Assembly (NCBI GenBank): GCA_001770355.1
Contig: MEQV01000196.1
Coordinates: 22,136-35,534, forward strand
DNA length: 13,399 nucleotides
Source: Betaproteobacteria bacterium RIFCSPLOWO2_02_FULL_62_17
GTDB taxonomy: Bacteria > Pseudomonadota > Gammaproteobacteria > Burkholderiales > SG8-39
Direction of reading: 5' to 3'
In this document: piece after piece, positions 1 through 6,670 of the stretch
How the letters are laid out: each line of letters begins with the position of its first letter
Numbering within the stretch: the stretch's first letter is position 1
Notes under the pieces: generated by a model
Database searches by the model: none
What the model was told of the DNA's origin: nothing
The model's input: the letters and a program-made list of their open reading frames with translations, nothing else
Translations under genes and position numbers: made by a program

Positions 1-769
1 GGCCGGGGCGAGCGGTGTCATGGCCAACGACGCCGTGGCCAAGGCCGCGCCGGACGGACAGGTTCTGGTGCTGCTGACGGGCGGCCATCCGGTCGCCGCG
101 GTACTGATGATGAAGCAACTGCCTTACGACCCGGTGAAGGACTTCGCCATGGTCTCGACGGTTACCGCGTATCCAATGGTATTTTCCGTCGCTCAGGATT
201 CCCCGATCAGGAACTTCGCCGATCTGCTCGCGCGGGCGCGCGCCGAGCCAGGCCGGATCACGTTTTCCTCCGCCGGCCCAGGCAGCTTGCACTACCTGCT
301 TGGCGAATTGGTAAACGTCGAGGCCGCGGTGTCGATGACCGCCGTGCCTTTCAAGGGCGCCACGCAGGCCGTCATGGATCTCATCGGCGGGCGCATTAAC
401 GCCATGATCGAGACGGCGACCTTCTCCTTTCCGCAGATTCGCGGCGGCAAGGTGCGGGCGCTTGCCGTGTCGACCGTGCAGCGTTCGCCGATCATGCCCG
501 ACGTGCCCACGATTGCCGAGACCGTGCCGGGCGTGGAAGTGAGCTCCTGGCTGGGGATAGCGACATCGCCCGGAACACCCGGGCCGAGCATCGAGCGGCT
601 GAACCGGGAGTTGCGCGGTGTCCTTGTTCTTGCCGACGTGCAGAAGAGATTGGCCGACCTGGGCGGTGTCGCATTTCCCTCCACGCCCGAGGAAATGCGT
701 TCGCGCATCGAGTCGGAGATCAGCCGCTGGCAACGCGTGGTGAGCGTGCGCAAGATAGAGACTCGATGA
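1..769 (+). CDS. Bug-family (TctC-like) periplasmic solute-binding protein, 5'-truncated by window edge
   Basis: This is the C-terminal ~255 residues of an extracytoplasmic solute receptor of the tripartite tricarboxylate transporter/Bug family, which binds small carboxylic acids in the periplasm. The frame is open to the left edge and the first codons read AGASGVMANDAVAKAAPDG, the family's conserved segment that normally follows 'ENR' about 70 residues into the protein. The ATG at 20 is therefore internal, and the signal peptide and true start lie upstream. Later family landmarks are present: LPYDPVKDFAMV, the GRITFSSAGPGSLHYLLGE segment, VPFKGATQAVMDLIGGRI, and the IMPDVPTIAETVPGVEVSSW stretch near the C terminus. 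It is a paralogue of the gene at 3765. No TctA/TctB membrane genes are in the window, as is usual for orphan Bug genes. The ligand cannot be deduced. Confidence 0.93.
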   Translation, partial: AGASGVMANDAVAKAAPDGQVLVLLTGGHPVAAVLMMKQLPYDPVKDFAMVSTVTAYPMVFSVAQDSPIRNFADLLARARAEPGRITFSSAGPGSLHYLLGELVNVEAAVSMTAVPFKGATQAVMDLIGGRINAMIETATFSFPQIRGGKVRALAVSTVQRSPIMPDVPTIAETVPGVEVSSWLGIATSPGTPGPSIERLNRELRGVLVLADVQKRLADLGGVAFPSTPEEMRSRIESEISRWQRVVSVRKIETR

Positions 770-785
770 GGTGGGCGGCCCCTCA

Positions 786-878
786 ATGAGGCTCGCACGA
801 AGCACGCCGGACACGCAGTTGGTGAGCGAGGAATACCGGATCAAGGGCGAACTGATCCGCGGGCTGTCGCTCAAGTAG
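786..878 (+). CDS. possible short ORF (30 aa) or gene remnant, unrecognised
   Basis: Between the Bug gene and the ligase lies an ATG-initiated 30-codon frame encoding a charged peptide ending EEYRIKGELIRGLSLK. A GTG at 771 would give a slightly longer form. There is no clear Shine-Dalgarno sequence. It ends 15 bases before the ligase start, so it could be a small translationally coupled ORF or the decayed tail of a lost gene. I do not recognise the sequence, and chance is a real alternative. Confidence 0.2.
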   Translation: MRLARSTPDTQLVSEEYRIKGELIRGLSLK

Positions 879-893
879 CGCGGCGAGGCGGCG

Positions 894-2348
894 ATGGCAA
901 GACTGTCGATAGGCCGCGCCCTGCAATGGTGGGCCGAAAAAGACGGTGGCCGGCCTGCCCTGAGTTGCGAGCAGCGCAGCATCACGCGCCGCGAGTTCGT
1001 CCAGGAATGCAATGGTCTGTCGCGCGCATTTCAGGCGCTGGGCGTCAAGCAGGGCGATTTCGTCGTCGTGTCGCTTCCGAACAGCATCGAACTCATCGAA
1101 GCGGCCGTCGCGGCCACCCAGCTCGGCGCAGTCGTCATGCCGATTTCATCAAGGCTGCCCCCGGCTGAGCGCGATCCGGTCATCGAGCTCGTGAAGCCGG
1201 CACTGATTGTGGGCTTGCCGGCCGGTTCCTGCGGTCTCACACCGACTTTGCCGCAGGGCTATTGCCGCCCCAAGGAATTCTCCAGCGATCCGCTGCCCGA
1301 GGTGATCGCGCATCCCTGGTTCGCGACGACCTCGGGCGGCAGCACCGGCAGGCCCAAGGTGATCGTCAACAACCAAGCGGGATTGTTCGATCCCGAGGTG
1401 CCGGAAGCGAATCTGGCGATAGAGCGCTCGAGCCTGATTCCGGGCCCGCTTTACCACGGCGCGCCGTTTCATACCGCGTTACGCGCGCTCATGGCCGGCA
1501 ATCACGTCATCGTCATGCCGAGATTCGACGCGGAAACCTGCATCAGGCTGATCGATCAATACCGGGTCGATTATGTGCCGGTGGTGCCCACCATGATGAA
1601 CCGCATGTGGCGTCTCGGTCCGGAGGTCCTGGGCCGCCACGATCTTTCGTCGCTGCGCATCCTGGTGAGTCTCGGCGCCGCCTGTCCGGCCTGGCTCAAG
1701 GAGTGCTGGATCGAGCTGCTGGGACCCGCGCATGTGCACGAGTTCTACACTTGCACCGAGCAATTAGGCATGACCTGGATCAGCGGCACGGAATGGCTCG
1801 AGCACCGGGGCTCGGTCGGCCGTCCGATCAACGGCAGCCAGGTAAGAATCTTCGGCGCCGGCGGGGAAGAGCTGCCCGCGGGTGAGATCGGCGATATTTA
1901 TCTGATGCCGGCCGGTGGTCCGGGGACAAGCTACCGTTACATCGGCGCCGAGTCTAAACGGCGGGAAGATGGCTGGGAAACCTGCGGCGACCTGGGGTGG
2001 CTTGACGCCGAGGGCTACCTCTACATCGCCGACCGCCGCACCGATCTCATCGTGTCCGGCGGCAGCAACGTGTATCCGGCGGAGGTGGAAGCCGCCATCG
2101 ATCAACATCCCGCGGTGCGGGCAAGCGCGGTCATTGGACTTCCCGACGACGATCTCGGTCATCGGGTCCATGCCATTGTCGAGGCCGAGCAGCCGTTCGA
2201 CGTGGACGATCTGCGCCGCTGGCTCGCGGGCCGCCTCGCTGCATCGAAGATACCGCGCAGCTTCGAATTCGTCAGCGAGGCCATTCGCAACGAATCGGGC
2301 AAGGTCAGGCGCGCTGCGCTGCGGCAGGCGCGTTTGAGGATTGGCTAG
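894..2348 (+). CDS. AMP-forming acyl/aryl-CoA ligase (ANL superfamily)
   Basis: Predicted to activate a carboxylic acid to its CoA thioester with ATP, via an acyl-AMP, in the cytoplasm. The 484-residue protein has the ANL motifs in order: phosphate-binding loop TSGGSTGRPK (146-155), the A5 motif YTCTEQ (285-290), the GDLG motif with Asp366, the hinge region DRRTDLIVSGGSNVYPAEVE (380-399), and the C-terminal catalytic lysine in ESGKVRR (Lys470). The Gly-Gly form of the P-loop and the shorter-than-usual length recall ligases for cyclic and aromatic acids rather than long-chain FadD, but specificity cannot be read. The ATG at 894 has only a weak upstream GGCGAGG. It follows a Bug gene, which suggests that the imported acid is its substrate. 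The stop codon sits within the perfect palindrome TTGGCTAGCCAA (2341-2352). Confidence 0.93.
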   Translation: MARLSIGRALQWWAEKDGGRPALSCEQRSITRREFVQECNGLSRAFQALGVKQGDFVVVSLPNSIELIEAAVAATQLGAVVMPISSRLPPAERDPVIELVKPALIVGLPAGSCGLTPTLPQGYCRPKEFSSDPLPEVIAHPWFATTSGGSTGRPKVIVNNQAGLFDPEVPEANLAIERSSLIPGPLYHGAPFHTALRALMAGNHVIVMPRFDAETCIRLIDQYRVDYVPVVPTMMNRMWRLGPEVLGRHDLSSLRILVSLGAACPAWLKECWIELLGPAHVHEFYTCTEQLGMTWISGTEWLEHRGSVGRPINGSQVRIFGAGGEELPAGEIGDIYLMPAGGPGTSYRYIGAESKRREDGWETCGDLGWLDAEGYLYIADRRTDLIVSGGSNVYPAEVEAAIDQHPAVRASAVIGLPDDDLGHRVHAIVEAEQPFDVDDLRRWLAGRLAASKIPRSFEFVSEAIRNESGKVRRAALRQARLRIG

Positions 2349-2534
2349 CCAACGCTATCCCCCCAGATTCCCGTGATTCGCGTGGGCAGATTGGCCATTC
2401 GTTCCGATTTTCAACGCGCCGCCTGCTGTGGGCAATAGGGATCTCATTGCCGGCATCGATCCCGCGCCGGTGGACCGCAGCGGCAAGGCGCTGTTCACGC
2501 GCGCGCGGCCGGATGTGTCGATTCTGAATCGATA

Positions 2535-2564
2535 TTGACAAGTATAGACACCTGATCCTATCCT
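2535..2564 (+). promoter_or_regulatory. predicted sigma70-type promoter for the amidohydrolase-Bug-UbiD operon
   Basis: A perfect -35 hexamer TTGACA (2535-2540) is followed after 18 bases by TATCCT (2559-2564), which matches the -10 consensus at 4 of 6 positions. The predicted transcription start is near 2571, leaving a ~130-base leader before the amidohydrolase ATG. This is a pattern match only. Confidence 0.5.
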
Positions 2565-2571
2565 GCCGTGG

Positions 2572-2587
2572 TTGAATGCATATTCAA
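2572..2587. promoter_or_regulatory. inverted repeat, candidate operator
   Basis: TTGAAT (2572-2577) and ATTCAA (2582-2587) form a perfect 6-base dyad around GCAT, placed at or just after the predicted transcription start. A repressor bound here would block initiation. It resembles but does not match an FNR box (TTGAT-N4-ATCAA). Confidence 0.4.
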
Positions 2588-2615
2588 AATCCTTTTCATT
2601 GATGCGAGGAGTGGC

Positions 2616-2675
2616 ATGAACAAACGTGCCATGTCTTCTATGAAATGGCCAGATTCAACGGGCCGTCAGAGATGA
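2616..2675 (+). CDS. possible 19-aa leader peptide
   Basis: An ATG at 2616 preceded by GAGGAG (2606-2611, 4-base spacing) opens a 19-codon frame, MNKRAMSSMKWPDSTGRQR, that stops at 2675, 27 bases before the amidohydrolase start. The Shine-Dalgarno is strong, but so short a frame may be fortuitous. There is no run of one amino acid that would suggest classical attenuation. Confidence 0.25.
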   Translation: MNKRAMSSMKWPDSTGRQR

Positions 2676-2702
2676 ATAACTGTTCATAAATGGAGGACTC
2701 GC

Positions 2703-3683
2703 ATGGCACATACGAGCAGGATAGACAACCACCAACACATCGTGCCGGATTTCTACGAGCAGGCCGTGATGGAGGCCGGCGCGGGGCCCACGCGGGGTTC
2801 GTTCCCCGACTGGTCGACGCAGCGCGCGATGCACATGATGGACGCCAGCGACATCGAGATGGCCATCACCTCGGTGGTTCCGGGCGTTCACTTTCTCGCG
2901 CCGCAAAAGGCGCGCGAAATGTCGCGCCGATGCAATGACTATGCCGCCGACTTGTGCGTGCGCTGGCCGGAGCGGTTCGGGGCGTTCGCAACGGTGCCGA
3001 TGCACGACGCGACGCATGCCGTCGAGGAGATCGATTACGCGCTGGGTGTCTTGCAGCTCGACGGCGTCTGCCTGTTGTCGAGCTACGGAGACAGCTACCT
3101 CGGCGATGAGGCGTTCGACCCGGTGCTCGACGCTTTGAACCAGCGCGCTGCCGTCGCCTTCATCCATCCGTTCAACTCGGCGCAGCAGCTGCCGGGCGGA
3201 GGCCACAAGAGCAATCTTCCTTACCCGGCGTTCATGATCGAGTATCCGTTTGACACCACCCGAATGGCTGCGCACCTGATGTTCTCCGGGGCACTGGAGC
3301 GTTTCCCGCGAATCCGTTTCATTCTGTCCCATGCCGGGGGAACCCTGCCCTTTCTAGCGTGGCGCATGTATTGCTGCCAAATGGTGAGCCCCAAATTCCC
3401 GAAGTGGTCCTACGAGAAAATCCGCGCGGCGCTGCGCCATTTCTGGTACGACACCGCGATGTCGGCAGGCCCGGAAATGATCGCCTGCCTGCTGTCGATG
3501 GTGGGGCCGGAGCGCGTCGTTTTCGGCAGCGATTGGCCCATGGTGAACGAGCAGGGGGTCGCGGAATGCGTACAGACCCTGTCGGACAAGGGTGTTCTTT
3601 CCGAGTCGCAAAGCGCGGCGATCGCCCGCGGCAACGCTCTGGCGCTGTTTCCCCGGTTGCAGAAAGCACGCCAGCCGGCATGA
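2703..3683 (+). CDS. Amidohydrolase-2 / ACMSD-like metal-dependent decarboxylase or hydrolase
   Basis: A 326-residue TIM-barrel metalloenzyme of the amidohydrolase-2 family. The family includes aminocarboxymuconate-semialdehyde decarboxylase, gamma-resorcylate decarboxylase, 5-carboxyvanillate decarboxylase and some ring-product hydrolases. Visible metal-site residues are the strand-1 HxH pair (His10, His12 in DNHQHIVP), His155 (FIHPFNS), His210 (FILSHAGG) and Asp277 (FGSDWPM), the full expected set. The start is fixed by GGAGG at 2692-2696, six bases before ATG. It lacks a signal peptide, so it is cytoplasmic. It is the first gene of the unit that continues with a Bug receptor and a UbiD decarboxylase, which suggests non-oxidative (de)carboxylation or ring-product hydrolysis in the same pathway. 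Which of these it does cannot be decided from motifs. Confidence 0.92.
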   Translation: MAHTSRIDNHQHIVPDFYEQAVMEAGAGPTRGSFPDWSTQRAMHMMDASDIEMAITSVVPGVHFLAPQKAREMSRRCNDYAADLCVRWPERFGAFATVPMHDATHAVEEIDYALGVLQLDGVCLLSSYGDSYLGDEAFDPVLDALNQRAAVAFIHPFNSAQQLPGGGHKSNLPYPAFMIEYPFDTTRMAAHLMFSGALERFPRIRFILSHAGGTLPFLAWRMYCCQMVSPKFPKWSYEKIRAALRHFWYDTAMSAGPEMIACLLSMVGPERVVFGSDWPMVNEQGVAECVQTLSDKGVLSESQSAAIARGNALALFPRLQKARQPA

Positions 3684-3718
3684 GAGTAAGCACAGCGCGG
3701 TCAGGACAGCGCAGAGAG

Positions 3719-3735
3719 ATCTCGCGTCGCGAGAT
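3719..3735. repeat. short perfect inverted repeat between amidohydrolase and Bug genes
   Basis: ATCTCGCG and CGCGAGAT flank a single T. As RNA this folds to a 7-base-pair stem with a GUC loop, followed by UUUCGU. It may be a weak attenuator or an mRNA-stability hairpin that lowers or separates expression of the downstream Bug gene. It lies 30 bases before that gene's ATG. Confidence 0.4.
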
Positions 3736-3764
3736 TTCGTAACGAATTGGAAAGGAGAGGGGTC

Positions 3765-4718
3765 ATGCTAGGCAGACTGGTGTTGGCTGCGGCGCTCGCT
3801 TTTGCCCTGCCTGTATGCGCGCAGAACTACCCGAGCAAGCCGATCCGGTTCATCGTTCCGTTCCCGCCGGGGGCCTCCACCGATATCCTGGCGCGCATGA
3901 TCGGCGAGAGGCTGACGGCGCAATGGGGCCGGCCGGTGATGGTCGAGAACCGGGCCGGCGCCTCGGGCAACTTGGGGGCCGAAGTGGTGTACAAGGCCGA
4001 ACCCGACGGCCATACGCTTCTGGTCACGCCGCAGGTGGTGCTGGTGATCAACCAGGTGCTGTTTTCCAAGCTCGCCTACGACCCGCAAGGCTTCGCGCCG
4101 GTTACCGTCATCGCCTCAATTCCGACCGTGCTCATCGTGAAGCCCAAGCTGGAGGCAAATGATCTCCAGGGCCTGGTCGCTTTGGCGAAGGCTAATCCCG
4201 GGCGCCTCAACTATGCCTCCCAAGGTAACGGCACCATCGGTCACCTTAGCGCGGAGCTGTTTGCGTCGATGAACGGAATCAAGCTGGTGCATGTGCCGTA
4301 CAAGGGCGCGAGTCCCGCGCTGACGGATCTGGTGGGCGGGCAGGTGGACCTGTTTTTTGTGCCTCTTGCCAGCTCACTGCCGCTGATACGGTCCGGACAG
4401 GCGAGGGCGCTCGCTGTTGCATCCGAGAAGCGCAGCGCCTTTCTTCCAGACGTTCAGACAGTGTCCGAGACGCTCCCGGGTTTTCTTTCGATCGCGTGGT
4501 TTGCCGTGGTCGCGCCGCCGAAGACCTCGCCCGAGATCACCAACAAGCTTTCCGCGGCGATTGCCGAGGTCCTCAAACAGCCCGCAGTGGCCAAGCGCCT
4601 GGCGGATCTGAATGCCGAGCCGATCGGCAACACCCCTGCGGAAATGAGCGGCTTTCTGAAAGAGGAGATCGAACGATGGGGTGCCGTGATGCGGTCCGCC
4701 GGTGTAAAAGCGGAATAG
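3765..4718 (+). CDS. Bug-family (TctC-like) periplasmic solute-binding protein
   Basis: Complete 317-residue extracytoplasmic carboxylate-binding receptor. Residues 1-19 (MLGRLVLAAALAFALPVCA) are a Sec signal peptide with likely cleavage before Gln20. Mature-protein family landmarks are YPSKPIRFIVPFPPGASTD, the RPVMVENRAGASGNLGAE segment, the PDGHTLL segment, VPYKGASPALTDLVGGQVD, and FLPDVQTVSETLPGF. The ATG at 3765 is chosen over an in-frame TTG at 3747 because AAAGGAGAGG (3751-3760) lies at the right distance and the ATG starts the signal peptide directly. It sits between the amidohydrolase and UbiD genes, so its ligand is probably the acid those enzymes handle. The length is normal for the family. 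No permease partner is encoded nearby. Confidence 0.95.
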   Translation: MLGRLVLAAALAFALPVCAQNYPSKPIRFIVPFPPGASTDILARMIGERLTAQWGRPVMVENRAGASGNLGAEVVYKAEPDGHTLLVTPQVVLVINQVLFSKLAYDPQGFAPVTVIASIPTVLIVKPKLEANDLQGLVALAKANPGRLNYASQGNGTIGHLSAELFASMNGIKLVHVPYKGASPALTDLVGGQVDLFFVPLASSLPLIRSGQARALAVASEKRSAFLPDVQTVSETLPGFLSIAWFAVVAPPKTSPEITNKLSAAIAEVLKQPAVAKRLADLNAEPIGNTPAEMSGFLKEEIERWGAVMRSAGVKAE

Positions 4719-4775
4719 CGACTGACGACAACCCTGATTTTTGCCATTAACGCATCTAACCAAGCAAGGAACATC

Positions 4776-6281
4776 ATGTCAGCACAACTACAGCCAGTGA
4801 AGACGAATTACCGGGACCTGCGCGATTTTCTGACAGCAGTCGAGGAACGAGGTGAATTGAAGCAGGTGAAAGGGGCAAGCTGGGATGTCGAGATGAGCTC
4901 CATCGTCGAACTCATCTACCGCGAGGGCAAAGGCCACCGGCCGGCGGTGATGTTCGATGAGGTTCCGGGATATCCCAAGGGGTTCAGAGCTCTCTTCGGC
5001 ACCATCGGCTCCACCTGGCGGATCGCCAAGACCCTGGGCCTGGATGAAAGCCAGGTGCAGCCGATGCAACTGCACGAGAACTGGTACAAGAAGAGCAAAG
5101 ACATCCGGGGTATCCCGCCGAAGTTCGTAAAGACCGGTCCGATCATGGAGAACGTACTCACCGGGGACCAGATCGATCTGCTGAAATTTCCCATACCGCG
5201 CTACCATGAACTGGACGGGGCCCGGTTCTTCGGCACCCAGCATGGCGTCATTCAGCGCGACCCGGATACCGGCTGGGTGAACGTTGGGACCTACCGCTCG
5301 ATGGTGGTCAATAAAAATACCCTGGCGCTGCACGCGGTGCCCGGGAAACACGGCAACATCCTGATGTATTCGAAGTACTTTCCACGCAAGCAGCCTATGC
5401 CGGTGGCGATCGCGGTCGGCATGGACCCGGCGCTGTGGTTCCTGTCATGCCAGACCGATGTGCCCTGGGGCACGTCCGAAATGGATGCTGCCGGATTCAT
5501 CAAGGGCGAACCGCTGGAAGTGATCAAGGGCGAGTTTACCGGCCTGCCGCTCCCGGCACGGGCCGAAATCGTCGTCGAGGGCGAAGTCGTTCCCGGGGAA
5601 TGGGTCGATGAAGGGCCGTTCGGCGAATGGCATGGCTACTACGCCAATCGCGGGCTGCTCACCGTTCCCGAGCCGGTGATTCACGTCAAGGCCATCTACC
5701 ACCGCGACAACCCGATATTCACCGGGTCCATGCCGGCGGTGCCGCAGCATACGTTCACGCTGTTCCTCGGCGTTGCGGACTCGGTGGCAATCAGGCGCAG
5801 GCTGGAGAACTTCGGCGTTCCTGGAATCAAGGGCGTCTGGTCCCACTACACCGGCAGCGGCGGCCTGTTCAACGTGATCTCCATCGAACAGATGTACTCG
5901 GGGCATGCGACCAAGGTCGGCATGATCGCCTCGCAGTACCCGGCCGAGATGGGCGCCTACACCGTGGTGGTGGAAGACGATATCGATCCTTCCAACCTGG
6001 AGCAGGTGATCTGGGCCATGGTGACGCGCTGCCGGATCGAGCGTCAGATCCAGATCATCACGGGATGCCATACCAACAACGTCAACACCGCCATCCCTCT
6101 CAAGGAGAAGCGGTCCTCGGACAAGGCGGTGCCGCTGACCCAGGGAAGAATCGTGATCGATGCCTGCCGCGACGTGGCCTGGAAAGACGACTGGTATCCG
6201 ATCGCCCGGGTCAGCCCCGAGCTCAGAACCAAGCTGATGGACAAGTGGCACCAGGTTCTGACGGAAACCGGTGTCGAGTGA
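4776..6281 (+). CDS. UbiD-family prenylated-FMN-dependent (de)carboxylase
   Basis: A 501-residue UbiD-superfamily enzyme, which uses prenyl-FMN and a divalent metal to add or remove CO2 on unsaturated or aromatic acids. The key residues are all visible. The metal ligands are Asn169 (WVNVGTYR), His192 (GKHGN) and Glu235 (TSEMDAAG). The Glu-Arg-Glu catalytic set is Arg174, Glu279 and Glu284 (DEGPFGEWHGYY). Spacing agrees with fungal Fdc1 and bacterial UbiD. The ATG is preceded by AAGGA. Members of this family act in anaerobic degradation of phenols, phthalate and hydroxybenzoates as well as ubiquinone synthesis. The Bug/amidohydrolase/CoA-ligase setting argues for catabolism, not quinone synthesis. 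No UbiX-type prenyltransferase is in the window, so cofactor must come from elsewhere. The substrate is unknown. Confidence 0.95.
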   Translation: MSAQLQPVKTNYRDLRDFLTAVEERGELKQVKGASWDVEMSSIVELIYREGKGHRPAVMFDEVPGYPKGFRALFGTIGSTWRIAKTLGLDESQVQPMQLHENWYKKSKDIRGIPPKFVKTGPIMENVLTGDQIDLLKFPIPRYHELDGARFFGTQHGVIQRDPDTGWVNVGTYRSMVVNKNTLALHAVPGKHGNILMYSKYFPRKQPMPVAIAVGMDPALWFLSCQTDVPWGTSEMDAAGFIKGEPLEVIKGEFTGLPLPARAEIVVEGEVVPGEWVDEGPFGEWHGYYANRGLLTVPEPVIHVKAIYHRDNPIFTGSMPAVPQHTFTLFLGVADSVAIRRRLENFGVPGIKGVWSHYTGSGGLFNVISIEQMYSGHATKVGMIASQYPAEMGAYTVVVEDDIDPSNLEQVIWAMVTRCRIERQIQIITGCHTNNVNTAIPLKEKRSSDKAVPLTQGRIVIDACRDVAWKDDWYPIARVSPELRTKLMDKWHQVLTETGVE

Positions 6282-6285
6282 CACC
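6270..6285 (+). repeat. small hairpin over the UbiD stop codon
   Basis: GGTGTC-GAGT-GACACC is a perfect 6-base stem (7 with the outer C-G pair) with a four-base loop that contains part of the stop codon region. It has no U tract. Its function is uncertain; it may be an mRNA 3'-end structure. Confidence 0.3.
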
Positions 6286-6306
6286 GCGCAAATTGTTGGC
6301 CGAAAA

Positions 6307-6350
6307 GCACACGGGTTCCGCGGTACCCGAAACCCGTGTGCAATTGATTT
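6307..6350 (+). terminator. hairpin terminator after the UbiD gene (possibly bidirectional)
   Basis: GCACACGGGTT (6307-6317) pairs perfectly with AACCCGTGTGC (6331-6341) across a 13-base loop and is followed by the T-rich AATTGATTTATT. On the opposite strand the same stem is followed by TTTT. It lies 26 bases after the UbiD stop and before the next promoter, so it closes the first operon. Confidence 0.65.
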
Positions 6351-6373
6351 ATTAGGCGCTAATGAGTCAAGTG

Positions 6374-6403
6374 TTGACAAGCGAAGTTGTGGGTTTGTAT
6401 ACG
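6374..6403 (+). promoter_or_regulatory. predicted sigma70-type promoter for the Mo/W oxidoreductase operon
   Basis: TTGACA (6374-6379), 18 bases, then TATACG (6398-6403). GTATAC one base earlier gives a 17-base spacer. The layout matches the promoter at 2535 (same -35, same spacer). A small dyad ATTAG-GCG-CTAAT (6351-6363) lies just upstream of the -35 and could be an activator or repressor site. Confidence 0.55.
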
Positions 6404-6453
6404 TCCCGTGAATTTTGAAAGTTGCGCTTTTGCAACTTTCAAAATTGACGGGA
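6404..6453. promoter_or_regulatory. long near-perfect inverted repeat at the predicted transcription start, overlapping a ribosome binding site
   Basis: Two 22-base arms (6404-6425 and 6432-6453) pair with one internal mismatch (position 6410 against 6447) around the six-base loop GCTTTT. It starts directly after the -10 element. No T tract follows on either strand, so it is not a standard intrinsic terminator. The right arm contains GGGA of the ribosome binding site GGGAG (6450-6454) for the ATG at 6461. As RNA the 5' hairpin would mask that site; as DNA it is a large palindromic operator. Both readings are inference. Confidence 0.7.
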
Positions 6454-6460
6454 GAAGTGG

Positions 6461-6670
6461 ATGCCAAGACGAAGCAATCTGTTTAGTTCCGGCTGGTCCG
6501 GCTTAGGAGAGACTATCGAAGGTGGTCGGCACAAAAGCAGCGAATACTTTTTTAGCTATCGGCAACTGGGTAAGGTGGCACAAGCGTTTCCGGGAAGCAT
6601 GGCTCCGGAACGTCGGCGCCAAGGTCGGACCATGAGCTCAAAGGAGGGAAAACGATGGTACAGGGCTTGA
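6461..6670 (+). CDS. small hypothetical protein or leader ORF (69 aa)
   Basis: An ATG at 6461 lies six bases after GGGAG (6450-6454) and opens a 69-codon frame that ends 16 bases inside the ferredoxin gene. The product is basic, without cysteines, membrane segments or any domain I recognise. Its codons are less GC-biased at third positions than those of the catalytic genes, and the peptide looks low in complexity, so it may be a leader whose translation couples to the ferredoxin gene rather than a folded protein. The ribosome binding site is partly inside the long hairpin. The alternative is a plain untranslated leader. Confidence 0.35.
   Translation: MPRRSNLFSSGWSGLGETIEGGRHKSSEYFFSYRQLGKVAQAFPGSMAPERRRQGRTMSSKEGKRWYRA

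Larger units (their letters stand above)
2349..2702 (+). other. 354-base intergenic region with promoter, dyad and possible gene remnant
   Basis: No convincing full gene lies here. A 53-codon open frame at 2377-2538 on the + strand reads like protein (for example GIDPAPVDRSGKALFTRARP) but begins just after a stop, lacks a good start, and belongs to no family I recognise. It may be the tail of a decayed gene. Downstream of it, base composition becomes AT-richer and holds the promoter (2535-2564), the dyad (2572-2587) and a small ORF (2616-2675), each listed separately. A short antisense ORF (2305-2541) has no supporting signal. Confidence 0.5.

Noticed and set aside
2572..2587. FNR/CRP-type binding box
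   Set aside because: The half-sites TTGAA and TTCAA are separated by six bases and do not match TTGAT-N4-ATCAA. It is kept only as an unnamed dyad.
3747..3764. TTG start for the second Bug gene
   Set aside because: It would place six charged residues before the signal peptide and lies upstream of the strong AAAGGAGAGG. ATG 3765 fits both the ribosome site and the signal peptide.
4776..6281. Assignment as ubiquinone-biosynthesis ubiD
   Set aside because: The neighbours are catabolic and transport genes and no quinone-synthesis genes are present. Family membership is sure but the housekeeping role is not supported.
6404..6453. Long palindrome as an intrinsic terminator
   Set aside because: No T run follows either arm, it sits directly after a -10 element, and a better terminator exists at 6307-6350.
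5445..6467. 340-aa antisense ORF over the UbiD gene
   Set aside because: It overlaps a UbiD gene with all catalytic residues and runs through the terminator and promoter region. The composition is that of a shadow frame.
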